Of a DNA stretch of 32,526 bases, positions 15,617 to 24,111 are shown piece by piece (positions within the stretch are counted from its first letter, which is position 1; the number at the start of each line of letters is the position of its first letter). The notes beneath the pieces are model-generated. The model did not search any database and had not been told where the DNA came from. It saw only the letters and a program-made list of their open reading frames with translations. Source of the DNA: Clostridia bacterium. GTDB lineage: Bacteria > Bacillota > Clostridia > Christensenellales > Borkfalkiaceae. The translations under genes were made by a program, and so were the position numbers. The stretch is taken from positions 1 to 32,526 of the forward strand of contig CAAGAM010000040.1 in the NCBI GenBank assembly GCA_900767815.1, given 5' to 3'.

Positions 15617-16984
15617 TTATTTTCTTGTTGCCGCGAGTGACGCCGCAGCAATGCTCTGCCCCACTCTTCTGTTCTTTTCGTCGGGCATTTCGAGCCTGAA
15701 TTTAAGCTCGGGGTATTCTTCGGCGAGAATCTTGTTCGCTCTTTCCATAATTATATTGCCGCCCTCGCCGCTCGTAACTCTGCCGAGCAAGAGAACGTGT
15801 TTGATATCGTAGAACATTGCGTAATACGGCATGGTATGCCCGAGATACGTTCCGATGTCTTCATAAATCATCTTTGCGAGAGGATCTCCGTCCGCCATCA
15901 TCTTCTGAACGACTTTGAGCTTTTCCGCGGGGCTTAGCTTTTCATCGAAATGAAAACCTCCCATTTCGGCAAGCTTGATTACGCTGTCCTGAGAGAAATA
16001 TTTAACGCCGCAACCGTAATCGCCGCTCCATTCGTCAACCATGGAATCCTTATTATAGTCTACGGGGACGAATGCAAGCTCGGAAAGCCAGCCGTTAAGC
16101 CCGCCGTTTTTATTGATATAACCTACGGCTTCGCTTGTACCCATAGCTATACCTAAAACGCTGTCGTCGTTTAAATCGATTGCGCCCGCAAGAGCCGTAA
16201 CGTCGCCGTCGTTCGCAACTTCCAAAGGAATGTCTTTGCCGATTTCTTTGGCAACGTCTATATACATCGTTTTAACTTTCTTCTCGAAATCCTCGTCGTT
16301 GACTTTAAGAAAAAGCGAAGCGACCATGATTTTATTGTTTACGTAAACGCCCGCAGACGATACGCCGATAGCGTCTACCCTCGGCATTTTGGAAGCCGCC
16401 GTTTTAAACGCCGTGAGAATTTCGTTATAATGATAATCGGGATCGGGATTGATTTTCGGGAACCATACGACTTCTTCGCTGTATACAACCTTTCCGTCGA
16501 TAACCGCGCTCACCTTTCTGTCGCTTCCGCCCGCGTCGAAACCGATTCTGCATCCGTCGAGATGTCCGCCTACGGAAAGCGAACACTTCTTCTCTGCGGG
16601 GAAGGTCTTGTCGTCGCATAAAACAACTTCGAAAGGCTTTTCGTACACTCTTTCCATAAAGCCTTTATCGAAAGCTCTGATTCCTTCTTTCGTATAAGCG
16701 GCTTTTATAAACTTATAAACGTTTTCGTCGCCCGCGATATAAATCTTATATCCGCCGACAAGCCACAAAATGGTTTTAACGATTCTTTCCGCCATGCGGT
16801 TATTCTCGTCCGTTTTCTCCTTATCGGCAAAAATTTTGTATTCGTATATATAATTATACCCGTCGTTTCTCTCGACGCAAATTTTAAGAGTTTTATTTGC
16901 GCTACTTTCAACTTCCGCCGAGTAGTTTTTAAATTCGGCATACATCGGTCTGAAACCTTTGTCTAAAACAGGAACGTATTTCAT
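15617..16984 (-). CDS. ROK-family sugar kinase-like protein with N-terminal extension
   Basis: 455 residues. The ASKHA/ROK core starts at about residue 143 with the phosphate-1 loop GFDAGGSDRKVSAVIDG, followed by a NDGDVTALAGAI block (ROK kinases have the catalytic Asp in a ND motif) and GIAMGTSEAVGYI as phosphate-2. The CxCGxxGCxE zinc motif of typical ROK glucokinases is absent; only DYGCG is present. The first ~140 residues are not part of ROK. There is no helix-turn-helix, so it is not a NagC/XylR-type repressor. It may phosphorylate a sugar or sugar acid, or act as a sensor for this locus; I cannot decide. ATG 16984 is preceded by AAGGAG. It is divergent from the AraC-type regulator at 17218 and beside a hexuronate operon. 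Confidence 0.72.
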   Translation of the reverse strand: MKYVPVLDKGFRPMYAEFKNYSAEVESSANKTLKICVERNDGYNYIYEYKIFADKEKTDENNRMAERIVKTILWLVGGYKIYIAGDENVYKFIKAAYTKEGIRAFDKGFMERVYEKPFEVVLCDDKTFPAEKKCSLSVGGHLDGCRIGFDAGGSDRKVSAVIDGKVVYSEEVVWFPKINPDPDYHYNEILTAFKTAASKMPRVDAIGVSSAGVYVNNKIMVASLFLKVNDEDFEKKVKTMYIDVAKEIGKDIPLEVANDGDVTALAGAIDLNDDSVLGIAMGTSEAVGYINKNGGLNGWLSELAFVPVDYNKDSMVDEWSGDYGCGVKYFSQDSVIKLAEMGGFHFDEKLSPAEKLKVVQKMMADGDPLAKMIYEDIGTYLGHTMPYYAMFYDIKHVLLLGRVTSGEGGNIIMERANKILAEEYPELKFRLEMPDEKNRRVGQSIAAASLAATRK

Positions 16985-17009
16985 AGATTACTCCTTAACG
17001 TATCTTTAG

Positions 17010-17048
17010 CCGCAAGCGATTACGTTTGAACTCGTTCACTTATGACTA
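17010..17048. repeat. 38-bp direct repeat flanking the ROK gene, upstream copy
   Basis: Partner of 15576-15613 in the same orientation. It lies in the ROK gene leader between its ribosome binding site and the candidate promoter (-10 on the minus strand at 17059-17054). Confidence 0.55.
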
Positions 17049-17053
17049 ATTAT

Positions 17054-17059
17054 ATTATA
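17054..17059 (-). promoter_or_regulatory. Candidate -10 of the ROK gene promoter
   Basis: On the minus strand this reads TATAAT, preceded by TGG-TG. The matching -35 position reads ATACCG/TACCGT, which is poor, so the promoter may need an activator such as the divergently encoded AraC protein. The start site would be near 17047, giving a leader of about 60 bases. Confidence 0.45.
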
Positions 17060-17105
17060 CACCATATAAAAATAAACGGTATAGAAATTTGTTCATTCTA
17101 TTTGC

Positions 17106-17166
17106 ATAATCTTTCGCAAAAATATTTGTAAAATATATTGCAAAACGGAAAAATTTATGCTATAAT
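17106..17166 (+). promoter_or_regulatory. Promoter of the AraC-type regulator with 11-bp direct repeats
   Basis: -35 TTGCAA at 17138-17143 and -10 TATAAT at 17161-17166 with a 17-bp spacer. Just upstream are three related A/T-rich repeats, CGCAAAAATAT, TTGTAAAATAT and TTGCAAAAC, about 11 bp apart, the third overlapping the -35. Such direct repeats are typical of AraC-family binding sites and would allow self-control plus activation of the divergent ROK gene. The promoter is clear; operator function is inferred. Confidence 0.65.
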
Positions 17167-17217
17167 GTTTTCACATCGGTTTTCACGGTGAGAAAAATCG
17201 ATAAGGATTGTTCGCTT

Positions 17218-18102
17218 ATGGAAGAAAAAACTTTTTACATGTACAGAGTGTCGACGCTTTTGAGCATCTCGAAAATCGTTACGATACATTATCAGAAATT
17301 GTCCAAAAACTACGTTTTTCCGAAAGAAAAACATAATTTCTGGGAGATGATATACTGCGATAAAAACAACATATACGTCAATTCGGACCTCGGAACTACC
17401 CTTTTGAAGAGAGGCGAAGTGATTTTTTTATCGCCCGACGAGGTTCACAGCGTCGAATGCGACAAAAAGCTCGATTCGAATATTTTTATAATAAGCTTCG
17501 TATGCAAATCGAAAACGATCAATTATTTCAGGCAGAAACATTTCGTAGTCCCCGAAAATCTGCGCTATTTGCTCGGGTCTATCATGGGCGAAGCGAAAAA
17601 TACTTTCGTTATTCCCGATTTTAACCCGAATCTTATAAAGCTCGAACTTAAACCCGACCCGAATATCGGCGGCGCGCAGATAATTACGAATAATTTAGAA
17701 GAACTTCTGATAAAGCTTATCCGCGAAGAAACGGCAAAGCCCACCTCATCGGAAATATTCATTTCCAAAGTGGAAAATTCCGACGCGCTCGAAGACGAGA
17801 TCGTGAGAATACTCGAGCAGAACCTCTACGGAAAAATTTCTCTCGACAAACTTTCGGCAGAGCTGCATTACGGAAAAACCACTCTTTGCAAAACGTTCCG
17901 TCAGCGCACGGGCAAATCGATTATAAACTACTACCTCGAACTAAAAATCGAGGAAAGCAAAAAGCTTATCCGCGAAAACAACAGTTTCGGAGATATTTCG
18001 ACTTTGCTTCGCTTCGATTCCCTGCCTCACTTCACAAAAACCTTCAAACGTATGACGTCAATGACGCCGCGCGATTATAAAAACAGCATTCTTCTCGGCT
18101 GA
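17218..18102 (+). CDS. AraC-family transcriptional regulator
   Basis: 294 residues from ATG 17218, chosen because AAGGA at 17203-17207 fits it; an in-frame GTG at 17188 lacks a site. The N-terminal part (about 1-180) is a cupin-like sensor region (HYQKLSKNYVFPKEKHNFWEM... with FLSPDEVHSVEC), as in AraC proteins binding sugars. The C-terminal ~100 residues hold the two helix-turn-helix motifs: LDKLSAELHYGKTTLCKTFR and DISTLLRFDSLPHFTKTFKR, then MTPRDYKN. Its location between the ROK gene and the KDG/uxu operon suggests it senses a hexuronate or derivative and controls both; this is inferred. It is followed by a bidirectional terminator. Confidence 0.88.
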   Translation: MEEKTFYMYRVSTLLSISKIVTIHYQKLSKNYVFPKEKHNFWEMIYCDKNNIYVNSDLGTTLLKRGEVIFLSPDEVHSVECDKKLDSNIFIISFVCKSKTINYFRQKHFVVPENLRYLLGSIMGEAKNTFVIPDFNPNLIKLELKPDPNIGGAQIITNNLEELLIKLIREETAKPTSSEIFISKVENSDALEDEIVRILEQNLYGKISLDKLSAELHYGKTTLCKTFRQRTGKSIINYYLELKIEESKKLIRENNSFGDISTLLRFDSLPHFTKTFKRMTSMTPRDYKNSILLG

Positions 18103-18134
18103 TTTTCGGCTGATTTCTTGCCGACTTTATAAAA

Positions 18135-18218
18135 AAACGACTCTTTTGATGTAAACCCAAAAGTTGGACAGAAATGTAAAACTTTTGAGGCGCACTTCAT
18201 TCGAGCCGTTTTTTTTTA
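18135..18218. terminator. Bidirectional terminator that resembles an IS3-family end remnant
   Basis: AAACGACTC (18135-18143) pairs with GAGCCGTTT (18203-18211) with one mismatch, and each side is flanked by an A or T run (T tract 18209-18217, A tract 18131-18137). It can therefore stop both the AraC gene and the convergent kdgK operon. Between the arms is ACCCAAAAGTTGGACA, which resembles the CCAACTTTTGGG-type ends of IS3-family insertion sequences. A solo end without transposase would be a relic; the IS origin is a guess from that motif. Confidence 0.5.
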
Positions 18219-19238
18219 TTATCTTTGTACTCTGCCGCTAGCGTTTCCTTTTGCGAGCGCTTCCACTTCGGAAACCGACACCATGTTGTAATCGCCTTCG
18301 ATCGAATGTTTGAGACACGACGCCGCAACCGCGAATTCGATAGCTCTCTGAGCGTCGTAACCGTTTAAAAGCGAATAAATAAGCCCGCCGCCGAAACTGT
18401 CGCCGCCGCCCACTCTGTCAACTATATGCATTGCGTATTTTTTGGAAAATACGGCTTCTCCGTTTGTATAAAGCATTCCCGACCAGTTATTGTCGTTTGC
18501 GGAAAGGCTTTCGCGAAGGGTTATTGCTACGCCTTTGAAATTAAACTTTTCCGTAAGTTTTTTTGCAACGGATATATAACCGTTTCTGTCGAGTTTACCC
18601 GTGTTTATATCGGTGTTGTCGGCTTCTATTCCGAACACGTCTTTTGCATCCTCTTCGTTGGCGATGCAATAATCGACGTATTTGCAAACTTCGCCCATAA
18701 CTTCGCCCGCTTTTTCTTTGCTCCAAAGCTTTTTGCGGAAATTAAGATCGCAGGAAACGGTAATGCCTTTCTCTTTTGCCTTTCTGCATGCTTCGAGAGT
18801 GATTTTTGCGGTTTCGTCCGAAAGTGCGGGAGTGATTCCCGTGAAATGGAACCAGTTTACGCCGTCGAAAATTTTATCCCAATCGAAGTCTTCCGCCTTT
18901 GCCGTGGCGATTGAAGATCCGGCTCTGTCGTAAATAACCTTGCTGGGGCGTTGACTTGCGCCTTTCTCGCAATAATAAATTCCCACTCTGTCGCCGCCGC
19001 GAACGATCAGAGACGTATCTACGCCGAATTTTCTCAGACTGTTGACTGCCGCCTGACCTATTTCGTGCGCGGGAAGCTTCGTGACGAACGCCGCGTCCGC
19101 GCCGTAATTGGCAAGGCTTACCGCAACGTTTGCTTCCGCGCCGCCGAACGTCGCTTCGTATTTTTCGCTCTGCACGAATCTTAAATAATTTTCGGGCGCA
19201 AGCCTTAACATCACTTCGCCGAAAGTTACAACCTTCAT
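18219..19238 (-). CDS. kdgK: 2-dehydro-3-deoxygluconokinase (KDG kinase)
   Basis: PfkB-family cytoplasmic kinase of 339 residues that phosphorylates 2-keto-3-deoxygluconate to KDPG with ATP. The N-terminal PfkB signature is visible in FGGAEANVAVSLANYGADAA and the C-terminal one in DRVGGGDSFGGGLIYSL, where the Asp of GGGDSF is the catalytic base. MLRLAPENYLRFVQS near the start is typical of KDG kinases. The ribosome binding site AGAGGTG lies over the stop of eda, four bases upstream. It is the last gene of the uxuA-SDR-membrane protein-eda-kdgK operon and supplies the substrate of Eda. Confidence 0.93.
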   Translation of the reverse strand: MKVVTFGEVMLRLAPENYLRFVQSEKYEATFGGAEANVAVSLANYGADAAFVTKLPAHEIGQAAVNSLRKFGVDTSLIVRGGDRVGIYYCEKGASQRPSKVIYDRAGSSIATAKAEDFDWDKIFDGVNWFHFTGITPALSDETAKITLEACRKAKEKGITVSCDLNFRKKLWSKEKAGEVMGEVCKYVDYCIANEEDAKDVFGIEADNTDINTGKLDRNGYISVAKKLTEKFNFKGVAITLRESLSANDNNWSGMLYTNGEAVFSKKYAMHIVDRVGGGDSFGGGLIYSLLNGYDAQRAIEFAVAASCLKHSIEGDYNMVSVSEVEALAKGNASGRVQR

Positions 19239-19242
19239 ATTA

Positions 19243-19821
19243 TTACACCTCTTTTAAAATTTCGTTTATTTGTTTGCAGTTTTCGGCAATATCGCCCTTC
19301 ATCATGAACGATCCGCCGACCGCGTAAATTTTATCGAACTGCAAAAATTCTTTAAGATTGGTAAGATCCACCCCGCCCGTCGGAATGAATTTAACCTGCG
19401 GGAACGGTCCCGACAACGCCTTTAACGCTTTAAGCCCGCCGTATACGTTTGCGGGGAAAAATTTAAGCGTGGTAAGCCCCAAATCGAGAGCTTTCATTAT
19501 CTCGGTGGGAGTTACGCATCCGGGGAAATAATTTACGCCGTTTGCCGCGCAAATTTCCGCAACTTCAACCGACAGCCCCGGCGAAACGATAAACTTCGCG
19601 CCGGCATTCAACGCTTCCACGCACTGTCTGCCGTTTATAACCGTTCCCGCGCCGATGTTCATATCGGGGAAAAGGCTCGTTCCGAGTTCGATCGCCTCTG
19701 CGGCGCATGCCGTTCTGAACGTGATTTCGGCAGTGTTTATTCCGCCGTTTCTGAGTGCGGACAACGTTTTTTCGGTATCCGCAACGTCTTTGATAACTAC
19801 AACAGGAATTATTCTATCCAT
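19243..19821 (-). CDS. eda: KDPG/KHG aldolase
   Basis: 192-residue class I aldolase that splits KDPG into pyruvate and glyceraldehyde-3-phosphate. Motifs: IIPVVVIKD, GGINTAEITFRT with the catalytic Glu, IGAGTV, FIVSPG, LKFFPAN with the Schiff-base Lys, and FIPTGGV. ATG 19821 is preceded by AGAAGGA; the frame stays open further upstream but extends into the neighbouring gene and lacks homology there. Family members are usually about 200-215 residues, so this is a compact version. Located directly upstream of kdgK. Confidence 0.94.
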   Translation of the reverse strand: MDRIIPVVVIKDVADTEKTLSALRNGGINTAEITFRTACAAEAIELGTSLFPDMNIGAGTVINGRQCVEALNAGAKFIVSPGLSVEVAEICAANGVNYFPGCVTPTEIMKALDLGLTTLKFFPANVYGGLKALKALSGPFPQVKFIPTGGVDLTNLKEFLQFDKIYAVGGSFMMKGDIAENCKQINEILKEV

Positions 19822-19856
19822 ATTTTTATCCTTCTTTAAATGTTCTGTAAAATATT

Positions 19857-20225
19857 TTATTTCAATAAAATCGCCGCGATTGCATTTACAGGCTCGACGT
19901 CTCCGCTTCCGCTGAGCGTCGAAAGAATATAAATCACGAGACTTGCAAGCATCGCCGCAGCGCAAACAGACGCAAGAACGATGCTCGCCGTTTTCGCGAA
20001 GCCGGATTTTCTTACGTTAATCCATAACAAAATTTCGGCAACTACTCCGCTCGCAAACTGAATCGCAAAAAAGGCGAATGCAAAAACAATGAAAACAATC
20101 GCCGCGGCAACGCCCGGCAAATCGGAAACGTGAGTCGCTTCAAACAGCAATAAATTTCCGAACGCGCAACAAACAATCGATACGGCCGATAATATCGTAC
20201 CCGCAATAAATTTTCCTTTACCCAT
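19857..20225 (-). CDS. Small four-helix membrane protein
   Basis: 122 residues, with four predicted transmembrane segments (about 5-28, 37-60, 62-72 extending, and 80-105), small charged loops and a short C-terminal tail. I do not recognise the family. It has a strong ribosome binding site GGAGGCGGA just before ATG 20225, so it is probably translated. It sits inside the hexuronate operon between the SDR gene and eda, where a transporter accessory or an unrelated hitchhiker are both possible. Confidence 0.65.
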   Translation of the reverse strand: MGKGKFIAGTILSAVSIVCCAFGNLLLFEATHVSDLPGVAAAIVFIVFAFAFFAIQFASGVVAEILLWINVRKSGFAKTASIVLASVCAAAMLASLVIYILSTLSGSGDVEPVNAIAAILLK

Positions 20226-20242
20226 TCCGCCTCCGCGTTAAA

Positions 20243-20276
20243 CGATAAGAAAACGTATAATATTTTTTGCTTATCG
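20243..20276 (-). promoter_or_regulatory. Intercistronic hairpin
   Basis: CGATAAG and CTTATCG form a 7-bp stem around a 20-base AT-rich loop in the gap between the SDR gene and the small membrane protein. There is no T tract on the minus strand, so an mRNA-processing or attenuation role is more likely than termination. Confidence 0.3.
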
Positions 20277-20295
20277 CAACTGTTCCGAGAATATT

Positions 20296-21126
20296 TTAAA
20301 CTCCGCTGTATGCCGAAAATCCGCCGTCTACAGGGATAACCGTACCCGTTACGAATCCGCTCGCTTCGTCCGAGCAAAGCCAAAGAAGGCAACCTATAAG
20401 GTCGCTTATTTCGCCGAACTTCTTCATGGGCGTTGCCGCAAGAATTTTGCCCGTTCTTGCCGTGGGAGTTCCGTCCTCGTTATATAAAAGACCTCTGTTC
20501 TGATTGGTTACGAAAAACCCGGGAGCAATCGCGTTGCAACGGATATTGCACGGAGCGAAATGCACCGCAAGCCACTGCGTGAAATTGGATATTCCCGCCT
20601 TAGCCGCGGAATATGCGGGGATCTTCGTAAGCGGACGATACGCGTTCATAGACGAAATGTTTATGATGTTGCCGCCCGTTTTAACCATTCCTTCGGCAAA
20701 AACCTGCGTTACGAGAAAAGCCGACGTAACGTTAAGGTCGAAAACGAATTTCAAACCGCTCTCTTCAAGCGCGAAAAAGTCTTTCACGCCCGTCGTATCG
20801 GGGAACATATATTCGTTGTCGCACGTTGCCTTGGGGTTGTTTCCGCCCGCGCCGTTTATAAGTATGTCAACCTGTCCGAAAGCCTCGATAACGGTGCTAT
20901 AGGCGGACTTAATGCTTTCTTTATCAAGACAATTGCAGCGAATGGCGATAGCGTTTTCGCCTATCTCGTCCGCAATTTTTTCGGCAGCGTCGTAATTGAT
21001 ATCGAGAAGCGCGACGTTTGCTCCGCATTCTCCCAACACCTTTGCGAACTCGCCGCAGATAACTCCGCCCGCTCCCGTTACGGCAACTGTTTTTCCCGTT
21101 AAATCTATTTCAAAAGGTAACTTCAT
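20296..21126 (-). CDS. SDR-family D-mannonate oxidoreductase (fructuronate reductase)
   Basis: 276-residue short-chain dehydrogenase that most likely interconverts D-fructuronate and D-mannonate with NAD(P)H. Rossmann glycine motif VTGAGGVICGE (about 16-26), NGAGG after strand 4, active-site Ser in INISSMNAY, and YSAAK with catalytic Tyr and Lys. The C-terminus ends GTVIPVDGGFSAYSGV as in many SDRs. Instead of the long-chain mannitol-dehydrogenase-type UxuB, many Clostridia pair an SDR of this kind with UxuA. The ATGA overlap with uxuA and the strong GAGGAGA site support the substrate call; the reaction itself is inferred from context. Confidence 0.85.
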   Translation of the reverse strand: MKLPFEIDLTGKTVAVTGAGGVICGEFAKVLGECGANVALLDINYDAAEKIADEIGENAIAIRCNCLDKESIKSAYSTVIEAFGQVDILINGAGGNNPKATCDNEYMFPDTTGVKDFFALEESGLKFVFDLNVTSAFLVTQVFAEGMVKTGGNIINISSMNAYRPLTKIPAYSAAKAGISNFTQWLAVHFAPCNIRCNAIAPGFFVTNQNRGLLYNEDGTPTARTGKILAATPMKKFGEISDLIGCLLWLCSDEASGFVTGTVIPVDGGFSAYSGV

Positions 21127-22169
21127 TTTTTCTCTCCTCGTAAATCTTTTGTAACCGCTTCGAAAACGCCCTGAAGATAAGCCGCGCCGAGCGCTCTGTC
21201 ATAAAGCCCGTAACCGGGTTTTGCATCCTCTCCCCAGATATTTCTTCCGTGGTCGGGACGCAGATATCCGTCGAATCCGTTTTCGACAAGAGCTTTTACT
21301 ATTGCGTAAATATCCACGTTTCCTTCTTGCGTCTGATGCCCGTTTTCGTAAAAATCGGTTTCGGAAGTATATTTCAATTGTCTTAAATGCGCGAAATATA
21401 TTCTGTCGGCATATTTTGCCGCCATTTTCGGAAGATCGTTGAATCTCCCCGCGCCGAGCGAACCCGTGCAGAACGTTATTCCGTTATGCTTATCGGGAAC
21501 AGCCGCAAACAGCCTGTCATAATCCTCTTCTCTTCCTACGATTCTCGGAAGACCGAAGATATCCCACGGCGGATCGTCCGGGTGGATAGCCATATTTATC
21601 CCCGCCTCGTTGCAAGCGGGCATAATAGCGTTCAGAAAGTAAACGAGATTGTCAAACAACTTTTCGTGCGTTACGCCCTCATATTGCTTCAGAAGCCCGT
21701 TAAGCTGCTCGGGAGAATAGCTTTCGTCCCACCCGGGGAGCCTGAGATTGTGTTTATCGAGCTTTTTGAAATCGGCTTCGCTGTACGAAAGAGACGTCGA
21801 GCCGTCTTCGTGTCTGAAATAAAGGTTCGTTCTGAACCAGTCGAACACGGGCATGAAATTATAACACACGCATTTTACGCCGACTTTGCCGCAGTTTATT
21901 ATATTCTGCTTATACGCTTCGATATATTTATCGCGCGAAGGAAGCCCGAGTTTTATATCCTCGTGGACGGGAATGCTTTCGATAACTTCCATCGAAAGAC
22001 CTGCGGAGTTTGCAAGCTTCTTCAATTTTTCAAGCTTTTCCACGCTCCACACGTTGCCTACAGGCTCGTCGTAAACGGCAGTCACGACGCCCGTCATCCC
22101 CTGAATCTGTCTGATGTAATTAAGCGGTATGCAATCGTTTTCGCCATACCACCGAAACGTCAATTTCAT
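21123..22169 (-). CDS. uxuA: Mannonate dehydratase
   Basis: 348 residues, normal length. It dehydrates D-mannonate to 2-keto-3-deoxygluconate using a divalent metal in a TIM barrel. Family motifs are clear: MKLTFRWYGENDCIPL at the start, YNFMPVFDWFRT, HPDDPPWDIFGLPRIV, FCTGSLGA, FAHLRQL and YLRPDHGR. First gene of the operon; ATG 22169 is preceded by AAAAGGAA. It is driven by the promoter at 22243-22215. The product is passed to KdgK and Eda encoded downstream. Confidence 0.96.
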   Translation of the reverse strand: MKLTFRWYGENDCIPLNYIRQIQGMTGVVTAVYDEPVGNVWSVEKLEKLKKLANSAGLSMEVIESIPVHEDIKLGLPSRDKYIEAYKQNIINCGKVGVKCVCYNFMPVFDWFRTNLYFRHEDGSTSLSYSEADFKKLDKHNLRLPGWDESYSPEQLNGLLKQYEGVTHEKLFDNLVYFLNAIMPACNEAGINMAIHPDDPPWDIFGLPRIVGREEDYDRLFAAVPDKHNGITFCTGSLGAGRFNDLPKMAAKYADRIYFAHLRQLKYTSETDFYENGHQTQEGNVDIYAIVKALVENGFDGYLRPDHGRNIWGEDAKPGYGLYDRALGAAYLQGVFEAVTKDLRGEKK

Positions 22170-22214
22170 AACATTATTTCCTTTTCCCCGATTGTCTTAT
22201 CGGATCTTGCTTAC

Positions 22215-22243
22215 AGTATACTTTTATTATAAAAATTAGTCAA
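22215..22243 (-). promoter_or_regulatory. Promoter of the uxuA operon
   Basis: On the minus strand TTGACT (22243-22238) and TATACT (22220-22215) are 17 bp apart, each one base off consensus. The start site is expected near 22208, giving a leader of about 40 bases. I do not see the AraC-type repeats of 17106-17146 here. Confidence 0.8.
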
Positions 22244-22333
22244 TACTTTTTACGAAAAAACACACTTTTTAACAAATTTCAGGTACGATAAAACATAAAT
22301 TTTCCCGATGAAGAATGCAAAACAACGTTTTAT

Positions 22334-22362
22334 TTGACAAATTACCGTGTTTTTGCTAAGCT
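22334..22362 (+). promoter_or_regulatory. Promoter of the spermidine-synthase-like gene
   Basis: TTGACA at 22334-22339 and, 17 bp on, TAAGCT at 22357-22362 with an extended -10 TGC directly before it. The weak -10 is offset by the perfect -35 and the TGN extension. It is divergent from the uxuA promoter. Confidence 0.5.
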
Positions 22363-22392
22363 TTTTACATCTGATTTTAAAGGAGCCTGAAA

Positions 22393-24009
22393 ATGGAACG
22401 ACCTATTTTAAAAAACAAAATCTTTTTGTATCTGACCGAGTTTTTTTCGGGAATGTCCGTTATGGCGGTGGAACTTGGCGCAAGCAGACTTCTTGCACCC
22501 TATTTCAGCTCTTCGCAGATTGTCTGGACGATCATCATCGGAACGATTATGATTGCCATGGCGCTCGGCAACATTTACGGCGGAAAGGCGGCGGATAAAA
22601 ACCCGAACCCCGATAAGCTGTACGGAAGAATACTCGTCGCTTCGATATGGATCGCGCTTATTCCCGTCCTCGGCAAATATATCATTCTCGGCATTTCGGG
22701 ATTGCTCATTTTAACCGTAAGCACGAACTTTCTGATAATAGCGGCGTTCGCGGCTTGTATGATAATTTTCGTTTTCCCGTTGTTTTTACTCGGCACGGTT
22801 ACGCCGTGTCTCGTCAAATATTCGGTCGATTCGCTTAACGAAAACGGAAAGACCGTAGGATACTTAAACGCTTCGAACACCATAGGAAGCATTATCGGAA
22901 CTTTCGTGCCGACCTTTATTTCGATACCTACCGTCGGCACGTCGATAACCTTTCTTATTTTTGCGGGAATTCTTTTAACGCTTTCGGCGGTTTATTTTAT
23001 ATCGTCGAAAATAAGCATGATGAAGATAAAAAAACTTCCCGTTGCGATCCTCATATTCATTTTAAGTTGCGTCTTCGGGCATAACGGAAGTTTTGCATTC
23101 TGGCAAAACAACCTTACCTACGAAGGAGAATCGGTGTATAACTATCTGCAGGTTTATGAAGACGACAAACAGATCGCCCTTTCCACCAACGTTATTTTCG
23201 GCGTTCAGTCGGTATATCTCAAAGAGGGTACGCTCACGGGCATGTATTACGACTACGCTTTAGCCGCGCCGTTCATGTCGGGAGTTTATGAAAACGAAAG
23301 CAACGATATGCTCATCCTCGGAATGGGAACGGGAACATACGCGACCCAATGCGAAAAATATTTTTCGGGCGAACGCATGACCATAGAAGGAGTTGAAATA
23401 GACGAAAAAATAACCGAACTTTCCAAAAAATATTTTCACGCTTCCGATAAAATCAAAGTAACGACCTACGACGGAAGAGCCTATCTCAACGCGATCGACA
23501 AAAAATACGACGTTATCATGGTGGACGCATATCAGGACATAACCATCCCCTTTCAGATGTCTTCGCGGGAGTTTTTTACGCTCGTTAAAAATCATCTTAA
23601 AGAAAACGGCGTTATGGTCGTTAACATGAACATGCGCGGAAGCGGCGAAGGCTCGATAAACGATTATCTTTCGGACACGATTGCGAGCGTGTTTCGGGAA
23701 GTTTACACGGTGGACGTGAAAAACTCGTCCAACAGAGAGCTTTTCGCTTCAAACAGCGGAAAAATGAAGGAATCGCTTACAACCAACCTGACAAAAGCAG
23801 ACGATAACGCGCTTAAAAACATGATGCAAAGCGTTAGCGACAATCTTAAAGAATATAAAAGCGATAAAAAATACATTCTGACGGACGATAAAGCGCCCGT
23901 AGAACTTTTAGGAATGAAAGTTATCGACGAGATGATTTCGGACGAGATATCTTATTACAAGAAAATTTTTAAAGAAAAAGGACTTAAAGGTTTATTGGAA
24001 AGTTTTTAA
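22393..24009 (+). CDS. Membrane-fused spermidine synthase-like protein
   Basis: 538 residues. The N-terminal part (to about 228) has seven or so transmembrane segments resembling the transporter-like domain of 'fused MFS/spermidine synthase' proteins (ELGASRLLAPYF, AMALGNIYGGKAAD, GYLNASNTIGSIIGTFVP). The rest is a soluble SAM-type Rossmann domain: LGMGTGT at 309-315, GVEIDEKI at 333-340, YDGRAYL and YDVIMVDAY. The gate for putrescine/decarboxylated SAM is not fully conserved by eye, so polyamine synthesis is only a family-based guess. AAAGGAG at 22378-22384 supports the start. It appears to be a monocistronic unit. Confidence 0.8.
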   Translation: MERPILKNKIFLYLTEFFSGMSVMAVELGASRLLAPYFSSSQIVWTIIIGTIMIAMALGNIYGGKAADKNPNPDKLYGRILVASIWIALIPVLGKYIILGISGLLILTVSTNFLIIAAFAACMIIFVFPLFLLGTVTPCLVKYSVDSLNENGKTVGYLNASNTIGSIIGTFVPTFISIPTVGTSITFLIFAGILLTLSAVYFISSKISMMKIKKLPVAILIFILSCVFGHNGSFAFWQNNLTYEGESVYNYLQVYEDDKQIALSTNVIFGVQSVYLKEGTLTGMYYDYALAAPFMSGVYENESNDMLILGMGTGTYATQCEKYFSGERMTIEGVEIDEKITELSKKYFHASDKIKVTTYDGRAYLNAIDKKYDVIMVDAYQDITIPFQMSSREFFTLVKNHLKENGVMVVNMNMRGSGEGSINDYLSDTIASVFREVYTVDVKNSSNRELFASNSGKMKESLTTNLTKADDNALKNMMQSVSDNLKEYKSDKKYILTDDKAPVELLGMKVIDEMISDEISYYKKIFKEKGLKGLLESF

Positions 24010-24111
24010 TCCTTTGAGAAATTTTTTACATAATCCGGTTTATATGCGCCAAACTAACGGTAGCCGATAAAAACCAAAAAACACGTTTTCTGTCGGCTGA
24101 GGAGCCGAATT

